From: Denitratimonas sp035703435
Lineage (GTDB): Bacteria; Pseudomonadota; Gammaproteobacteria; Xanthomonadales; Xanthomonadaceae
Assembly (NCBI GenBank): GCA_035703435.1
Contig: DASSYF010000022.1
Location: 1-64,000, forward strand
Length of the DNA stretch: 64,000 nt
Direction: 5' to 3'
In this document: positions 31,673 to 40,586 of the stretch, one piece after another
Layout: each line of letters opens with the position of its first letter
Position numbering within the stretch: position 1 is the first letter of the stretch
The notes under the pieces: model-generated
What the model was told of the DNA's origin: nothing
What the model saw: only the letters and a program-made list of their open reading frames with translations
Databases searched by the model: none
Program-made: the position numbers and the translations under genes

Positions 31673-31945
31673 TCAGTTTACAGCATCCTTGAGCGCTTTG
31701 CCAGCTTTGAACGAAGGAATTTTCGAAGCCTTGATCTTGATCGTGTCACCGGTGCGCGGATTGCGACCGGTACGGGCGGCACGCTTGCGAACCTCGAACG
31801 TTCCAAAGCCCACCAGAGAAACGCTGTCACCCTTCTTGAGGGCTTTCTTCACCACTTCAATGACGGCGTCCACGGCGCTGGCTGCGTCGGTTTTGGACAG
31901 CTCGGCAGTGGCGGCTACGGCCGCAACGAAATCAGCCTTGTTCAT
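31673..31945 (-). CDS. hupB: DNA-binding protein HU-beta
   Basis: 90 residues, the standard HU length. It starts MNKADFVAAVAATAELSK, has the dimer core SVSLVGFGTFEVRKRAARTGRNP with the DNA-embracing arm, and ends IPSFKAGKALKDAVN. HU compacts and bends DNA. ATG at 31945 is the family start; ten residues upstream are not part of it. Co-transcribed with the two tRNAs; promoter at 32088-32116. Confidence 0.96.
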   Translation of the reverse strand: MNKADFVAAVAATAELSKTDAASAVDAVIEVVKKALKKGDSVSLVGFGTFEVRKRAARTGRNPRTGDTIKIKASKIPSFKAGKALKDAVN

Positions 31946-32087
31946 GTGTTCAATCACTCCAGAGTGCGAGCCCACTCAACTCGCTAGTTGTATTCAACGG
32001 CCGTCGTGTTACTCGATGTGAACGAGCTGCAGCGACCGGCCATGTTCACGCCAGTGTGCGTCCTGCACCAGCCAGCGGTAGCGCGAA

Positions 32088-32116
32088 TTTATACCAGCGC
32101 AAACCAAGGCACGCAA
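32088..32116 (-). promoter_or_regulatory. Sigma-70 promoter of hupB
   Basis: On the minus strand, TTGCGT (32116-32111) and TATAAA (32093-32088) have a 17-base spacer, in the 266-base gap between lon and hupB, about 140 bases upstream of the hupB start. Confidence 0.6.
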
Positions 32117-32211
32117 CACACTTCGACCATATTGGGGGTAGTCTTCATCAAGTAGGCGACGAACGCACATTCGCTGATATTCGTCAAGCGCGCAACGGCA
32201 CTCACCGGGGA

Positions 32212-34650
32212 TCAATGCGCGCGCACCGCGGCGTGAACATCGGGCTTTTCCACACGGCCGACTTTGGCTTCGCTGGGCACATCACCGGCACCCAGCGGTC
32301 GCACCAAGGCGAGGTCCAGAACCTGCTCAATCCAACGCACCGGAACGATGTCGAGATCACGGGTGACGTTCGCCGGGATGTCGGCCAGATCCTTCTCGTT
32401 CTCCTGCGGAATCAGTACGGTGCGGATGCCACCACGCAGCGCTGCCAACAACTTCTCCTTGAGACCGCCAATCGGCAGCACGCGGCCACGCAGGGTGATC
32501 TCGCCGGTCATGGCCACATCGGACTTGACCGGAATACGGGTCAACGCCGACACCAGCGCGGTGCACATCGCAATGCCGGCACTGGGGCCATCCTTGGGCG
32601 TGGCCCCTTCGGGCACATGCACATGGATGTCGTTCTTTTGATGAAACTCCGGGTCGATACCGAGCCGCTCGGCTCGCGCCCGAACCACGCTCAGCGCGGC
32701 CTTCACCGATTCCTGCATCACATCGCCCAGTTGCCCGGTGTGCTGCAACGCGCCCTTGCCAGGCATCAGTGCTGCTTCGATCTGGAGCAGGTCGCCGCCA
32801 ACTTCGGTCCATGCCAGGCCGGTGACCAGACCCACTTCGGCCTGCTCTTCCGCGCGACCGAAGGAGTAACGCCGCACGCCCAAATAGGTGTCGATGTTGG
32901 TCGGTGTGATCTTGATCGAACCGTCCTTGCGGCGTCCCTTGCGCAATGGTTTCGGTCCTGCCAATGCAATCTCCTTGACCACCTTGCGGCAAATCTTGGA
33001 AATCTCGCGCTCAAGGTTGCGCACGCCCGATTCACGCGTGTAGTAGCGCACGATTTCGCGGATGGCCTCCGGACTGATGGATATTTCTTCCGGCTGGAGT
33101 CCATTGCCACGCACCTGCTTGGGCAGCAGGTACTGCATCGCGATATTGAGCTTCTCGTCTTCGGTGTAGCCCGGGATGCGGATCACCTCCATGCGATCGA
33201 GCAAGGGCGCTGGAATGTTGAGTGAGTTGGCCGTGGCGATGAACATCACCTCGGACAGGTCCAGATCCACTTCCAGATAGTGATCGTTGAAGCTGTGGTT
33301 CTGCTCGGGATCGAGCACTTCCAGCAAAGCCGACGCGGGATCCCCACGAAAGTCACTCGACAGCTTGTCGATCTCATCGAGCATGAACAACGGGTTGCAG
33401 GCACCGGCCTTGCTGAGGTTCTGCACCAAGCGACCCGGCAGCGAACCGATGTAGGTGCGTCGATGCCCCCGAATCTCGGCTTCGTCGCGCACGCCGCCCA
33501 GGCTCATGCGCACGAACTTGCGGTTGGTCGCCTTGGCGATGGATTGTCCGAGCGAGGTCTTGCCCACACCCGGCGGGCCGACCAGGCACAGGATCGGACC
33601 CTTCATCTGTTTGACGCGCGTCTGCACCGCCAGATATTCGAGGATACGTTCCTTGACCTTCTCCAAACCATAGTGATCGGCATCGAGCACGCCTTGTGCC
33701 GCTGGCAGGTCACGTCGCACCTTGCTGCGCTTGCTCCACGGCACGCCCACCAGCCAATCGAGGTAGTTGCGGATGACGGTGGCCTCGGCCGACATCGGTG
33801 CCATCTGCCGCAGTTTGCCAAGCTCGGTCTTGGCTTTGGCCTCAACCGCCTTGGGCATCTTGGCGGCGGCGATCTTGCGCGACAGTTCATCCTGTTCGCC
33901 GGGCTGTTCGTCCAGGTCTCCCAGTTCTTTCTGGATGGCCTTCATCTGCTCGTTGAGGTAGTACTCGCGCTGGCTCTTCTCCATCTGTGTCTTGACCCGA
34001 CCACGGATGCGTTTTTCCAGCTGCTGAACGTCGATCTCGCCATCGACGAAACCGATCAAGGACTGCATGCGTACGCAGGTATCCAACTCCTCCAGCAAGG
34101 CCTGCTTGTCGGAGAGGCGAATGCCCAGATGTGCGGCCACGGTATCAGCGATCCGGCTCGAGTCCTCGATGCTGGCCAGGGTGGTCAATAGCTCGGGCGG
34201 GATGCGACGATTCATCTTGACGTACTGCTCGAACTGCGACAGCAAGGACCGCGTGGTGACGTCCAACTCACGCGCCTCGTGTGTGGTCCCCGACTCTACC
34301 GGCACGGCATCGGCCGACAAGGCCCCATCGCCTTCTGCACAATTGGAGACCAGGGCACGGGTGCTGCCTTCCACGAGCACCTTGACGGTTCCATCCGGAA
34401 GCTTGAGCAACTGCAGCACCGACGCCACGGTGCCGACGCGGTAGAGATCGGTCGCCGTCGGATCGTCGATGTCGGGGCCGGTCTGCGCCACGAGCAGGAT
34501 GCGCTTGTCGCTCTCCATCGCCAGTTCCAGCGCACGCATGGACCGCTCACGTCCCACGAACAATGGAATCACCATGTGCGGGTACACCACCACGTCCCGC
34601 AAGGGCAGTACCGGCAGGCGAAGTGCTTCACTGGATTTGCCATGTGCCAT
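32212..34650 (-). CDS. lon: ATP-dependent protease Lon
   Basis: 812 residues. The N-terminal substrate domain (LPVLPLRDVVVYPHMVIPLFVGRERS) leads, through a long coiled region, to the AAA+ domain with Walker A GPPGVGKTSLG (about 360), Walker B FMLDEIDK and sensor IATANSLNIPAPLLDRMEVI. The C-terminal Ser-Lys protease domain contains PKDGPSAGIAMCTAL and TGEITLRGRVLPIGGLKEKLLAA. Lon degrades misfolded and regulatory proteins. ATG at 34650 (MAHGKSSEAL) is chosen over a start 21 bases upstream. A heat-shock-type promoter lies upstream. Confidence 0.96.
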   Translation of the reverse strand: MAHGKSSEALRLPVLPLRDVVVYPHMVIPLFVGRERSMRALELAMESDKRILLVAQTGPDIDDPTATDLYRVGTVASVLQLLKLPDGTVKVLVEGSTRALVSNCAEGDGALSADAVPVESGTTHEARELDVTTRSLLSQFEQYVKMNRRIPPELLTTLASIEDSSRIADTVAAHLGIRLSDKQALLEELDTCVRMQSLIGFVDGEIDVQQLEKRIRGRVKTQMEKSQREYYLNEQMKAIQKELGDLDEQPGEQDELSRKIAAAKMPKAVEAKAKTELGKLRQMAPMSAEATVIRNYLDWLVGVPWSKRSKVRRDLPAAQGVLDADHYGLEKVKERILEYLAVQTRVKQMKGPILCLVGPPGVGKTSLGQSIAKATNRKFVRMSLGGVRDEAEIRGHRRTYIGSLPGRLVQNLSKAGACNPLFMLDEIDKLSSDFRGDPASALLEVLDPEQNHSFNDHYLEVDLDLSEVMFIATANSLNIPAPLLDRMEVIRIPGYTEDEKLNIAMQYLLPKQVRGNGLQPEEISISPEAIREIVRYYTRESGVRNLEREISKICRKVVKEIALAGPKPLRKGRRKDGSIKITPTNIDTYLGVRRYSFGRAEEQAEVGLVTGLAWTEVGGDLLQIEAALMPGKGALQHTGQLGDVMQESVKAALSVVRARAERLGIDPEFHQKNDIHVHVPEGATPKDGPSAGIAMCTALVSALTRIPVKSDVAMTGEITLRGRVLPIGGLKEKLLAALRGGIRTVLIPQENEKDLADIPANVTRDLDIVPVRWIEQVLDLALVRPLGAGDVPSEAKVGRVEKPDVHAAVRAH

Positions 34651-34782
34651 CGGGATAACTCTCCATGTCAAAGGGTTCTAGCGACGGGGTGTCGCACGAT
34701 CGCGTGTGTCGGTGAGGCCTCGCATCACACCCGCCTCATCAGCCGCGTGACGTCATTCACGCATGCCCACGAATGATCTTCT

Positions 34783-34810
34783 AGGTGGGGGCGATAGTAC
34801 TCGACGCAAG
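34783..34810 (-). promoter_or_regulatory. Sigma-32-like heat-shock promoter of lon
   Basis: On the minus strand, CTTGCGT (34810-34804), 13 bases, CCCCACCT (34790-34783). This resembles the heat-shock consensus CTTGAAA-N13-CCCCATNT, with correct spacing, about 130 bases before the lon start. lon is a sigma-32 gene in related bacteria. Confidence 0.6.
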
Positions 34811-34825
34811 GTCCTTCGTTCAGGC

Positions 34826-34851
34826 CAAAAGAAAGGCCCCGAGAGGGGCCT
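34826..34851 (-). terminator. Intrinsic terminator of the outer-membrane protein gene
   Basis: On the minus strand, AGGCCCC, a TCTC loop and GGGGCCT are followed by TTTCTTTTG. It lies about 50 bases after the stop of the gene at 34899-36071, just before the lon promoter region. Confidence 0.8.
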
Positions 34852-34898
34852 GAAAAGAGTCGCCTGTGTATGAAACGAGTGTCTTCGTTACGACGGGA

Positions 34899-36071
34899 TC
34901 AGAACGCCATCACCCACGCCGCTTCGAGTTCTGCAACAGCCCCGCGTGAGTAAGTGCGAGACGAAAACGCCGGGCCTGGCCCCAGAAACGCCATCGAGGG
35001 TGCGTAGCTGGCGGTCAAGCGCAACGCGCCCGTGCGCGTGATGTCGCGTTGATAGCCCAGCATGAGGTTGATGTTGGTGTACTCGGATTCGAGCACCTGC
35101 TGATACATGTCCACACTCGCCGACGGCTGCTGGCGCGTGGTGTAGCGCAGGGTCCACTGGCCGCGCCAACGATCGTCGAGTTGACCTTCCAACGAGTAAA
35201 CGGTCAGGTCTTCCCAGGCGAACGCGGGGGCGCTGCCGTCAGCCATCAGCGACAACAAGCGCGCAGGCAGTGCAGGACTGGTGAATGGCGTTATCGCGCC
35301 GTAGTAGACGCGATCGACCCCAAAGCTCAGTGCGAAGTCGGCACTGACTTGCCACTCGACCTGCGCCCCGAGGCGCGCCGGAAGGTCGAAATCACCCGGC
35401 TCGGCATAAATGCCGTGGATGGACTCGAACGAACGCATGTCCAACCGGGATTGCGCGTTGGCACGCCACGTCACCCGGTCGTTGAGCGGCAAGCGATAGT
35501 CCACGCGCATGCCTTGCCCATGGGAAATCTCGCCCTTGCCAGACTCGGCGGTGTCGTGGAAATTCGGTGTGAATGCGCCCAGCAACCCAAAACCTGGCGT
35601 CGCATACTGTTGCTGCGCGATGAGCGCCGACACGCCGATGCGCCCACGAACGCCCAGATCCTGTTCGTAGCTCGCGTCGAACAATTGACTGCGAAGCGGG
35701 GTCAAGCGCACGGTCAGATCTGGCGCTGACGTGGAGCTGTGGTTGCGCTGCGCCGCCCCGCTACCGTAACCACGGTCAACGGCGAGATTCAGACTGCGAC
35801 GCATGCCGCCACGATCAGAAAAAAGGCGCACCACGTGACGGGCATCCTGCAATGACATTCGCACGTTGTCGCGCAGGCGAGGCGCAACGTCCTGCGCCGA
35901 CGGCGCACCGCTCCATGCGTAGTCCGGCATCATGCTGCGGCGTGCGAAATCGCGCCACGCCTCCGTGCCATGCCCCGCTGCGTGCGCAGGAATGGCAAAC
36001 ACGAAACCGAGACCGCAGGCAACTGCCAAGGTCAGCGACCGTGTCACAGTGGGGATCGATGGGGTGCTCAT
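34899..36071 (-). CDS. Predicted outer-membrane beta-barrel protein
   Basis: 390 residues. A signal peptide (SLTLAVACGLGFVFAIPAHA, cleavage about residue 32) precedes a chain of amphipathic strands: LTVRLTPLRSQLFDASYEQD, GRIGVSALIAQQQY, GMRVDYRLPLNDRVTWRANA, ARLGAQVEWQVSADFALSFG, QWTLRYTTRQQPSAS, NINLMLGYQRDI and GALRLTASYAP, ending AAWVMAF with C-terminal Phe. This is the pattern of a 14-16-strand porin or transporter. The specific family is not recognised. ATG at 36071 begins the signal peptide. Transcribed alone, with its own terminator. Confidence 0.75.
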   Translation of the reverse strand: MSTPSIPTVTRSLTLAVACGLGFVFAIPAHAAGHGTEAWRDFARRSMMPDYAWSGAPSAQDVAPRLRDNVRMSLQDARHVVRLFSDRGGMRRSLNLAVDRGYGSGAAQRNHSSTSAPDLTVRLTPLRSQLFDASYEQDLGVRGRIGVSALIAQQQYATPGFGLLGAFTPNFHDTAESGKGEISHGQGMRVDYRLPLNDRVTWRANAQSRLDMRSFESIHGIYAEPGDFDLPARLGAQVEWQVSADFALSFGVDRVYYGAITPFTSPALPARLLSLMADGSAPAFAWEDLTVYSLEGQLDDRWRGQWTLRYTTRQQPSASVDMYQQVLESEYTNINLMLGYQRDITRTGALRLTASYAPSMAFLGPGPAFSSRTYSRGAVAELEAAWVMAF

Positions 36072-36260
36072 TCGTCCTGAATGCCCTGAACGTGCGCAAA
36101 GGATCGCAAATAAGCAACACTCGGTCAAGCGAGAAATCGGCACCGCAATGCCATTTGCCCAATTATTTTTGGCCGGACGCCACAAGTCTGCGACAAAAAT
36201 GTTGTGTCGATGCAACAATTACAGTCCATCCTCGTCCAATGCGCCCGGCCGAAGCCCGCA

Positions 36261-37271
36261 TCAAGCCTGAACGCGACTGGCAATGGCCTGAGCAAGACTC
36301 GTCGTTGTTCCCGTCCCACCCAGATCCGGGGTCAGGTGATCCTTGGCTTGCAACGTGGCCACGATGGCCTTGCGCAGGCGCGCAGCGTCGGGCTCGCGCC
36401 CCAAGTGTCCCAGCATCTGCACCGCGCCCAGCATCAGGGCCACCGGATTGGCGACGCCCTTGCCGGCAATGTCGGGTGCCGAGCCGTGTACGGCCTCGAA
36501 GATCGCCGCCTTCTCGCCGATGTTGGCGCCGGGAATCAGGCCAAGACCGCCAATCAGACCGGCGCACAGGTCGGAAATGATGTCGCCGAACAAGTTGGTG
36601 GTCACGATCACATCGAACTGCTCGGGGCGCATCACCAATTGCATGGCGGTGTTATCCACGATCATCTCATTGACTTCGATGTCGGGATAGTGCGCTGCCA
36701 CCTCGCGTGCCACGCGCAGGAACAGGCCCGAGGTGGTCTTGAGGATGTTGGCCTTGTGCACCACGGTCACCTTCTTGCGCCCGGACTTGCGCGCCAGTTC
36801 GAAGGCATAACGCGCGATGCGCTCGGAGCCCTTGCGGGTGATCTTCTGGGTCAGGGTCGCGGTTTCACCGTCCGCCGAGATCGCCTGTCCTTCACCGATA
36901 TACGCACCTTCCGTGTTCTCGCGTACGGTGATGATGTCGATGTCCTGATAACGCGAGCGGGTATTTGGGAACGTGATCGCTGGTCGCACGTTGGCATAGA
37001 GGTCGAAACGCCGACGCAAGGCCACGTTGATGGAGGCGAAACCACCGCCAACCGGTGTCGTCAACGGCCCCTTGAGCGCAACGCCAAGGCGCTCGATCGT
37101 ATCCAGCGTGGACGCAGGCAACAGATCCCCCTGCTTCTCCAGCGCGACCAGCCCGGCATCGACGAACTCATAGTTCAGGCCAAGCTGCATGGCGTCGAGC
37201 ACGTGCAGGGTTGCGTCCATGATTTCCGGCCCAATGCCGTCGCCGCGGATGATTGCAATGGTGGATGTCAT
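36261..37271 (-). CDS. NAD-dependent isocitrate dehydrogenase
   Basis: A 336-residue decarboxylating dehydrogenase of the IDH/IPMDH family. It begins ITS-like IAIIRGDGIGPEIM, with the substrate-site motif ITVRENTEGAYIGEG (about 95-110), VHKANILKTTSGLF, the metal-binding NLFGDIISDLCAGLIGGLGL and the cofactor-site region EAVHGSAPDIAGKGVANP. The short length and SAPD rather than a longer phosphorylatable loop match the NAD-type IDH used in the TCA cycle of xanthomonads. Isopropylmalate or homoisocitrate dehydrogenase activity cannot be excluded by eye, but leuCD are not nearby. Confidence 0.82.
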   Translation of the reverse strand: MTSTIAIIRGDGIGPEIMDATLHVLDAMQLGLNYEFVDAGLVALEKQGDLLPASTLDTIERLGVALKGPLTTPVGGGFASINVALRRRFDLYANVRPAITFPNTRSRYQDIDIITVRENTEGAYIGEGQAISADGETATLTQKITRKGSERIARYAFELARKSGRKKVTVVHKANILKTTSGLFLRVAREVAAHYPDIEVNEMIVDNTAMQLVMRPEQFDVIVTTNLFGDIISDLCAGLIGGLGLIPGANIGEKAAIFEAVHGSAPDIAGKGVANPVALMLGAVQMLGHLGREPDAARLRKAIVATLQAKDHLTPDLGGTGTTTSLAQAIASRVQA

Positions 37272-37370
37272 GGTGTTGCCGTCCTTCTGTGATCGCGAAT
37301 GAAGCACTCCGCAAAGGCGGAGCGAGCCGCCCATTATCGTGGATCAACGCAATCGGGTACAGTTGCGGCC

Positions 37371-38450
37371 ATGCACAACTCGATTCGTGTTGCACTTGCG
37401 TTTGGCTTGGGCCTGGTTGCCATCGGTGCGACCTGGGCCAGCGAGCCTGCGCGCATCGAATTGGTCGATTCCGGCAATGGCCTGTCACGTTTGGATGTGA
37501 GCGGCGCTTGGCCCGATACCTGCCCACCGCAACTGCTGGGCATGCAATTCGAAGGGCGCGAGGTCACATTGTCGGCCGTGCGCGAGACGGCAGCGTGCAG
37601 CCACATCGAAACGCCCTACGCCTTCTCCAGCGCTGATTTCGACACCACCGAGATTTGGCCGGACGGTGGCGTCCAACGGGTTCGGCTGCTGGTTGAAGAA
37701 CAGCCCGGTGTGCAATCGCAACTGGCTGGTTTCGGGCTGGTGACCGCTGATCGAGGTCGAACTTCGATGACGCTGGAAACCGGCCTCTGGTGGGCCGAGC
37801 AAGGTGGTGAGTTTGCAGCCGGACCGGGGTTGGGCCTATCCATCGAAAACCAATCGGGGATGCTCAGCCTGAGCGTCATGGGCTATGACACCGAGGGTCG
37901 CGCAACGTGGCATTTTGGTGCCGGCGTGCTCGATCAGGGCCTCGCGCACATGGAACTGGGTCAGTTCGAGGGTGGCTCGGGGCCATTCACCCGCTATGCC
38001 GCTCCGGTCGAAGTCACGCTTGGCGGCGCCGTGGATATCGAAGTGCACTCGCCGACGAAGGCGACGCTGTGGTTCTCGCAACACGACAACGCCAACGGGC
38101 ACCTGAGCCTGCGCCCCGTGTCCATCGTGCGATTCCAGTTTTCCCAGTCCGCTGGCGAGACCTTGCTGGGGCGGTGGCTCATCACCAGTGACCACGCCAA
38201 TCTGCGTCCCACCCAATGGCTGCAGTGGACGCGCGTGGAAGAAACCGCCGACGGCTTCGTGTTGACCGGCGCTGACGATCAGGCCCGGCTGGAATGCAGG
38301 GCACCGCCCAATGAGACGAACTCACCACCCGCGATGTGCCGTCTGCACCAAGCGGATGGTGAGGTGATCGAGTTCACCGAGATCGCCCTGCGCAGCTTGC
38401 GCGGCTGGGATATGAACGGCCAGCGTGTGCTGGCCTTCCGTCTGGATTGA
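37371..38450 (+). CDS. Secreted protein of unknown function
   Basis: 359 residues. Signal peptide (SIRVALAFGLGLVAIGATWA, cleavage about residue 23), then a beta-rich mature chain with no recognised domain. Four cysteines are present (C51, C75 and a C-terminal pair in LECRAPP/AMCRLHQ), which could form disulfides. Segments such as WWAEQGGEFAAGPGLGLSIENQSGMLSL and GWDMNGQRVLAFRLD suggest repeated beta hairpins. Comparable secreted proteins of unknown function are frequent in Rhodanobacteraceae. It is divergent from the isocitrate dehydrogenase gene; the 99-base gap must hold both promoters. Confidence 0.7.
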   Translation: MHNSIRVALAFGLGLVAIGATWASEPARIELVDSGNGLSRLDVSGAWPDTCPPQLLGMQFEGREVTLSAVRETAACSHIETPYAFSSADFDTTEIWPDGGVQRVRLLVEEQPGVQSQLAGFGLVTADRGRTSMTLETGLWWAEQGGEFAAGPGLGLSIENQSGMLSLSVMGYDTEGRATWHFGAGVLDQGLAHMELGQFEGGSGPFTRYAAPVEVTLGGAVDIEVHSPTKATLWFSQHDNANGHLSLRPVSIVRFQFSQSAGETLLGRWLITSDHANLRPTQWLQWTRVEETADGFVLTGADDQARLECRAPPNETNSPPAMCRLHQADGEVIEFTEIALRSLRGWDMNGQRVLAFRLD

Positions 38451-38471
38451 AACGCCCCGGCGACGCCGCGA

Positions 38472-38738
38472 TCAGGCTTGCGTCAGCCCAGCCAGCAACG
38501 GCGCAAGGCCACCGGCACGATCCAAGGCCACCATGTCATCGAAGCCACCCACATGGGTGTCGCCGATGAAGATCTGTGGCACCGATGTGCGTTTGGCCCG
38601 CGTCCTCATTTCCTCGCGCCGTGCGGGATCGGTATCCACTCGAATTTCCTCGACCTCGACCTTGCGTTCGGCCAGAAAGCGCTTCGCCGACACGCAATAA
38701 GGACAGACGGCGGTGGTGTACATCACGACTTTGCTCAT
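38472..38738 (-). CDS. grxC: Glutaredoxin 3
   Basis: 88 residues. Active site CPYC (C12-C15) in MYTTAVCPYCVSAKRFL, cis-Pro loop RTSVPQIFIGDTHVGGFDDM that binds glutathione, and a C-terminal helix: a dithiol GrxC-type glutaredoxin that reduces mixed disulfides with glutathione. ATG at 38738 is the family start. It converges on the secreted-protein gene with 21 bases between stops. Confidence 0.95.
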   Translation of the reverse strand: MSKVVMYTTAVCPYCVSAKRFLAERKVEVEEIRVDTDPARREEMRTRAKRTSVPQIFIGDTHVGGFDDMVALDRAGGLAPLLAGLTQA

Positions 38739-38869
38739 AACGTGAACATCCAACTCAACGGATTCATCGGCCCCCATTGTCGTTCACTGGCAGGTTTACA
38801 GCCAGTTAACACGCATGAATCCAGCACAGGCCATCATCGTCACCCCGCCTTGCCCGATGTTCGTCCACG

Positions 38870-40519
38870 ATGAAGCGCTGGTTCCTTTGCGCCGCCCTGT
38901 TGGCCGTTTCGCCCTTGCCACTGGCACAAACCACAACCGATTTGCCCGACATCGGATCATCGGCCGGCGAGCTGCTCACGCCAGCGCAGGAACGCGCCTA
39001 CGGCGGCATGATGGTGCGGCAACTGCGCGGTTATGGCTTGGTGTTGGATGACCCGCTGCTGGATGGCTATCTGCAGAGCCTCGGCTATCGCCTGGCTTCG
39101 CACTCCGATCGTCCCCGCCAGCCCTTCACGTTCTTCCTGATGCGCGATCGACAGATCAACGCCTTTGCCACGATCGGTGGCTACATCGGCGTCAATGCCG
39201 GCTTGATCCTGACGGCCGAGCGCGAGGATGAGCTGGCGGCGGTGCTCGCGCATGAAATCTCGCACGTCACCCAGCGCCACGTGTTGCGTGCGGTCGAACA
39301 AGCACAACGCGACCAGCTTCCGATCATGCTCGGCATGCTCGGTGCCATCCTCGCCGCCTCACAATCCGGCAGTGGCGACGGCGTGCAAGCCGCGATTGTT
39401 GGCGGCATGTCCCTGATGCAACAGCGACAGATCAATTACACCCGCTCGAATGAATACGAAGCCGACCGCATCGGCATCCAAACCCTGGCTCGAAGCGGCT
39501 ATGCACCGATTGCGATGGCCGACTTTTTCGCCCGCATGGAGCGCCAGATGCGCGGCAACAAGGGTGGCGAGCAAGCACCCGAGTACCTGCGTTCCCATCC
39601 GGTAACCACGACGCGCATCAGCGAGGCCAAGTCGCGTGCCCACCAGATCGAGGAAACCTCGTCGTGCAGCGAACAAGCCAGCACCCCGGACGCGCCCGCC
39701 AGCCGCACAGGCTGCGCAAGCTTTTCGACGATCCGCCGCGCCAGCAACCCACTCCTTCCAGACTATGTTGCCGAGGCCATCGCCGAGACACCGCTCACGC
39801 ACGAAATGTTTGCCATGGCGCGCGAACGCCTGCGCGTGTTGTCGGCGACCACGCCAACCGAAGCTGTTCACGAGCTGGAGCGCCTGCGCGACGCAAAACC
39901 CGCAGCGTTCACCGCGGCCCAACGCTACGGCCTCGCGTTGGCGCATAGCCTGGCAGGAAAAACCACGATCGCGTCCAAGGAGCTTGCCAGCCTGCACCAG
40001 CAAGTCCCAGGGTCGTACTGGGTCGCGTTGGCACAAGCCGAGAACGACCATCGCGCCGGCAATCGTGTGGCATCGCACGAGCGCTACGAGGCCTTGCTGC
40101 GCAAGCATCCGCAGAATCGGGCCATCGTTCTCAGCTATGCCACCAGTCTGGCTGAACTGGGCACGGCGGACGCGGCCCGCACGGCACAGGAACTCTTGCG
40201 CCCCGTGCTTGCGCGTGAAGCCGACGACCCATCCCTGCAACGCAGCTTTGCCCGCGCCTGCGAAGTGGCGGGCGATACCGTCCGCGCCGCCGAAGCCTAC
40301 GCCGAAGTCGCCTGGCTCAATGGCCGCGCTGACGACGCGTTGAGCCAATTGGAAGCGCTGCGCAAGAACGACGATCTGGATTTTTATCAACGCTCGCGCA
40401 TCGATGCGCGTATCGCCATCATCACACCGGACGCGCTGGAACTTCGTCGCGAAAACCAGCGCGTGGGCGCCGCCAGACTCGACAGCGCGCTCGGATTCCG
40501 GATCGGCCCGGGCGACTGA
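38870..40519 (+). CDS. BepA-like periplasmic M48 metalloprotease with TPR domain
   Basis: 549 residues. Signal peptide (WFLCAALLAVSPLPLAQ) then an M48 protease domain (about 35-260): zinc site HEISH (H128, E129, H132) in LAHEISHVTQRH and third ligand in RSNEYEADRIGIQTL. The C-terminal half is a tetratricopeptide-like helical array (YGLALAHSLAGKTTIASKEL, VALAQAENDHRAGNRVASHE, and so on). BepA degrades or matures stalled LptD and BAM substrates at the outer membrane. The layout and length match BepA (about 487 residues in E. coli), with a somewhat longer linker containing two or three Cys (CSEQAS...TGCASF). Confidence 0.9.
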   Translation: MKRWFLCAALLAVSPLPLAQTTTDLPDIGSSAGELLTPAQERAYGGMMVRQLRGYGLVLDDPLLDGYLQSLGYRLASHSDRPRQPFTFFLMRDRQINAFATIGGYIGVNAGLILTAEREDELAAVLAHEISHVTQRHVLRAVEQAQRDQLPIMLGMLGAILAASQSGSGDGVQAAIVGGMSLMQQRQINYTRSNEYEADRIGIQTLARSGYAPIAMADFFARMERQMRGNKGGEQAPEYLRSHPVTTTRISEAKSRAHQIEETSSCSEQASTPDAPASRTGCASFSTIRRASNPLLPDYVAEAIAETPLTHEMFAMARERLRVLSATTPTEAVHELERLRDAKPAAFTAAQRYGLALAHSLAGKTTIASKELASLHQQVPGSYWVALAQAENDHRAGNRVASHERYEALLRKHPQNRAIVLSYATSLAELGTADAARTAQELLRPVLAREADDPSLQRSFARACEVAGDTVRAAEAYAEVAWLNGRADDALSQLEALRKNDDLDFYQRSRIDARIAIITPDALELRRENQRVGAARLDSALGFRIGPGD

Positions 40520-40586
40520 TCGCGCCCTCGCCAATCGTCGCAACCCGGCTCGCATGCACGCTTGCCGGACTTGCTATCCTTCGTTC

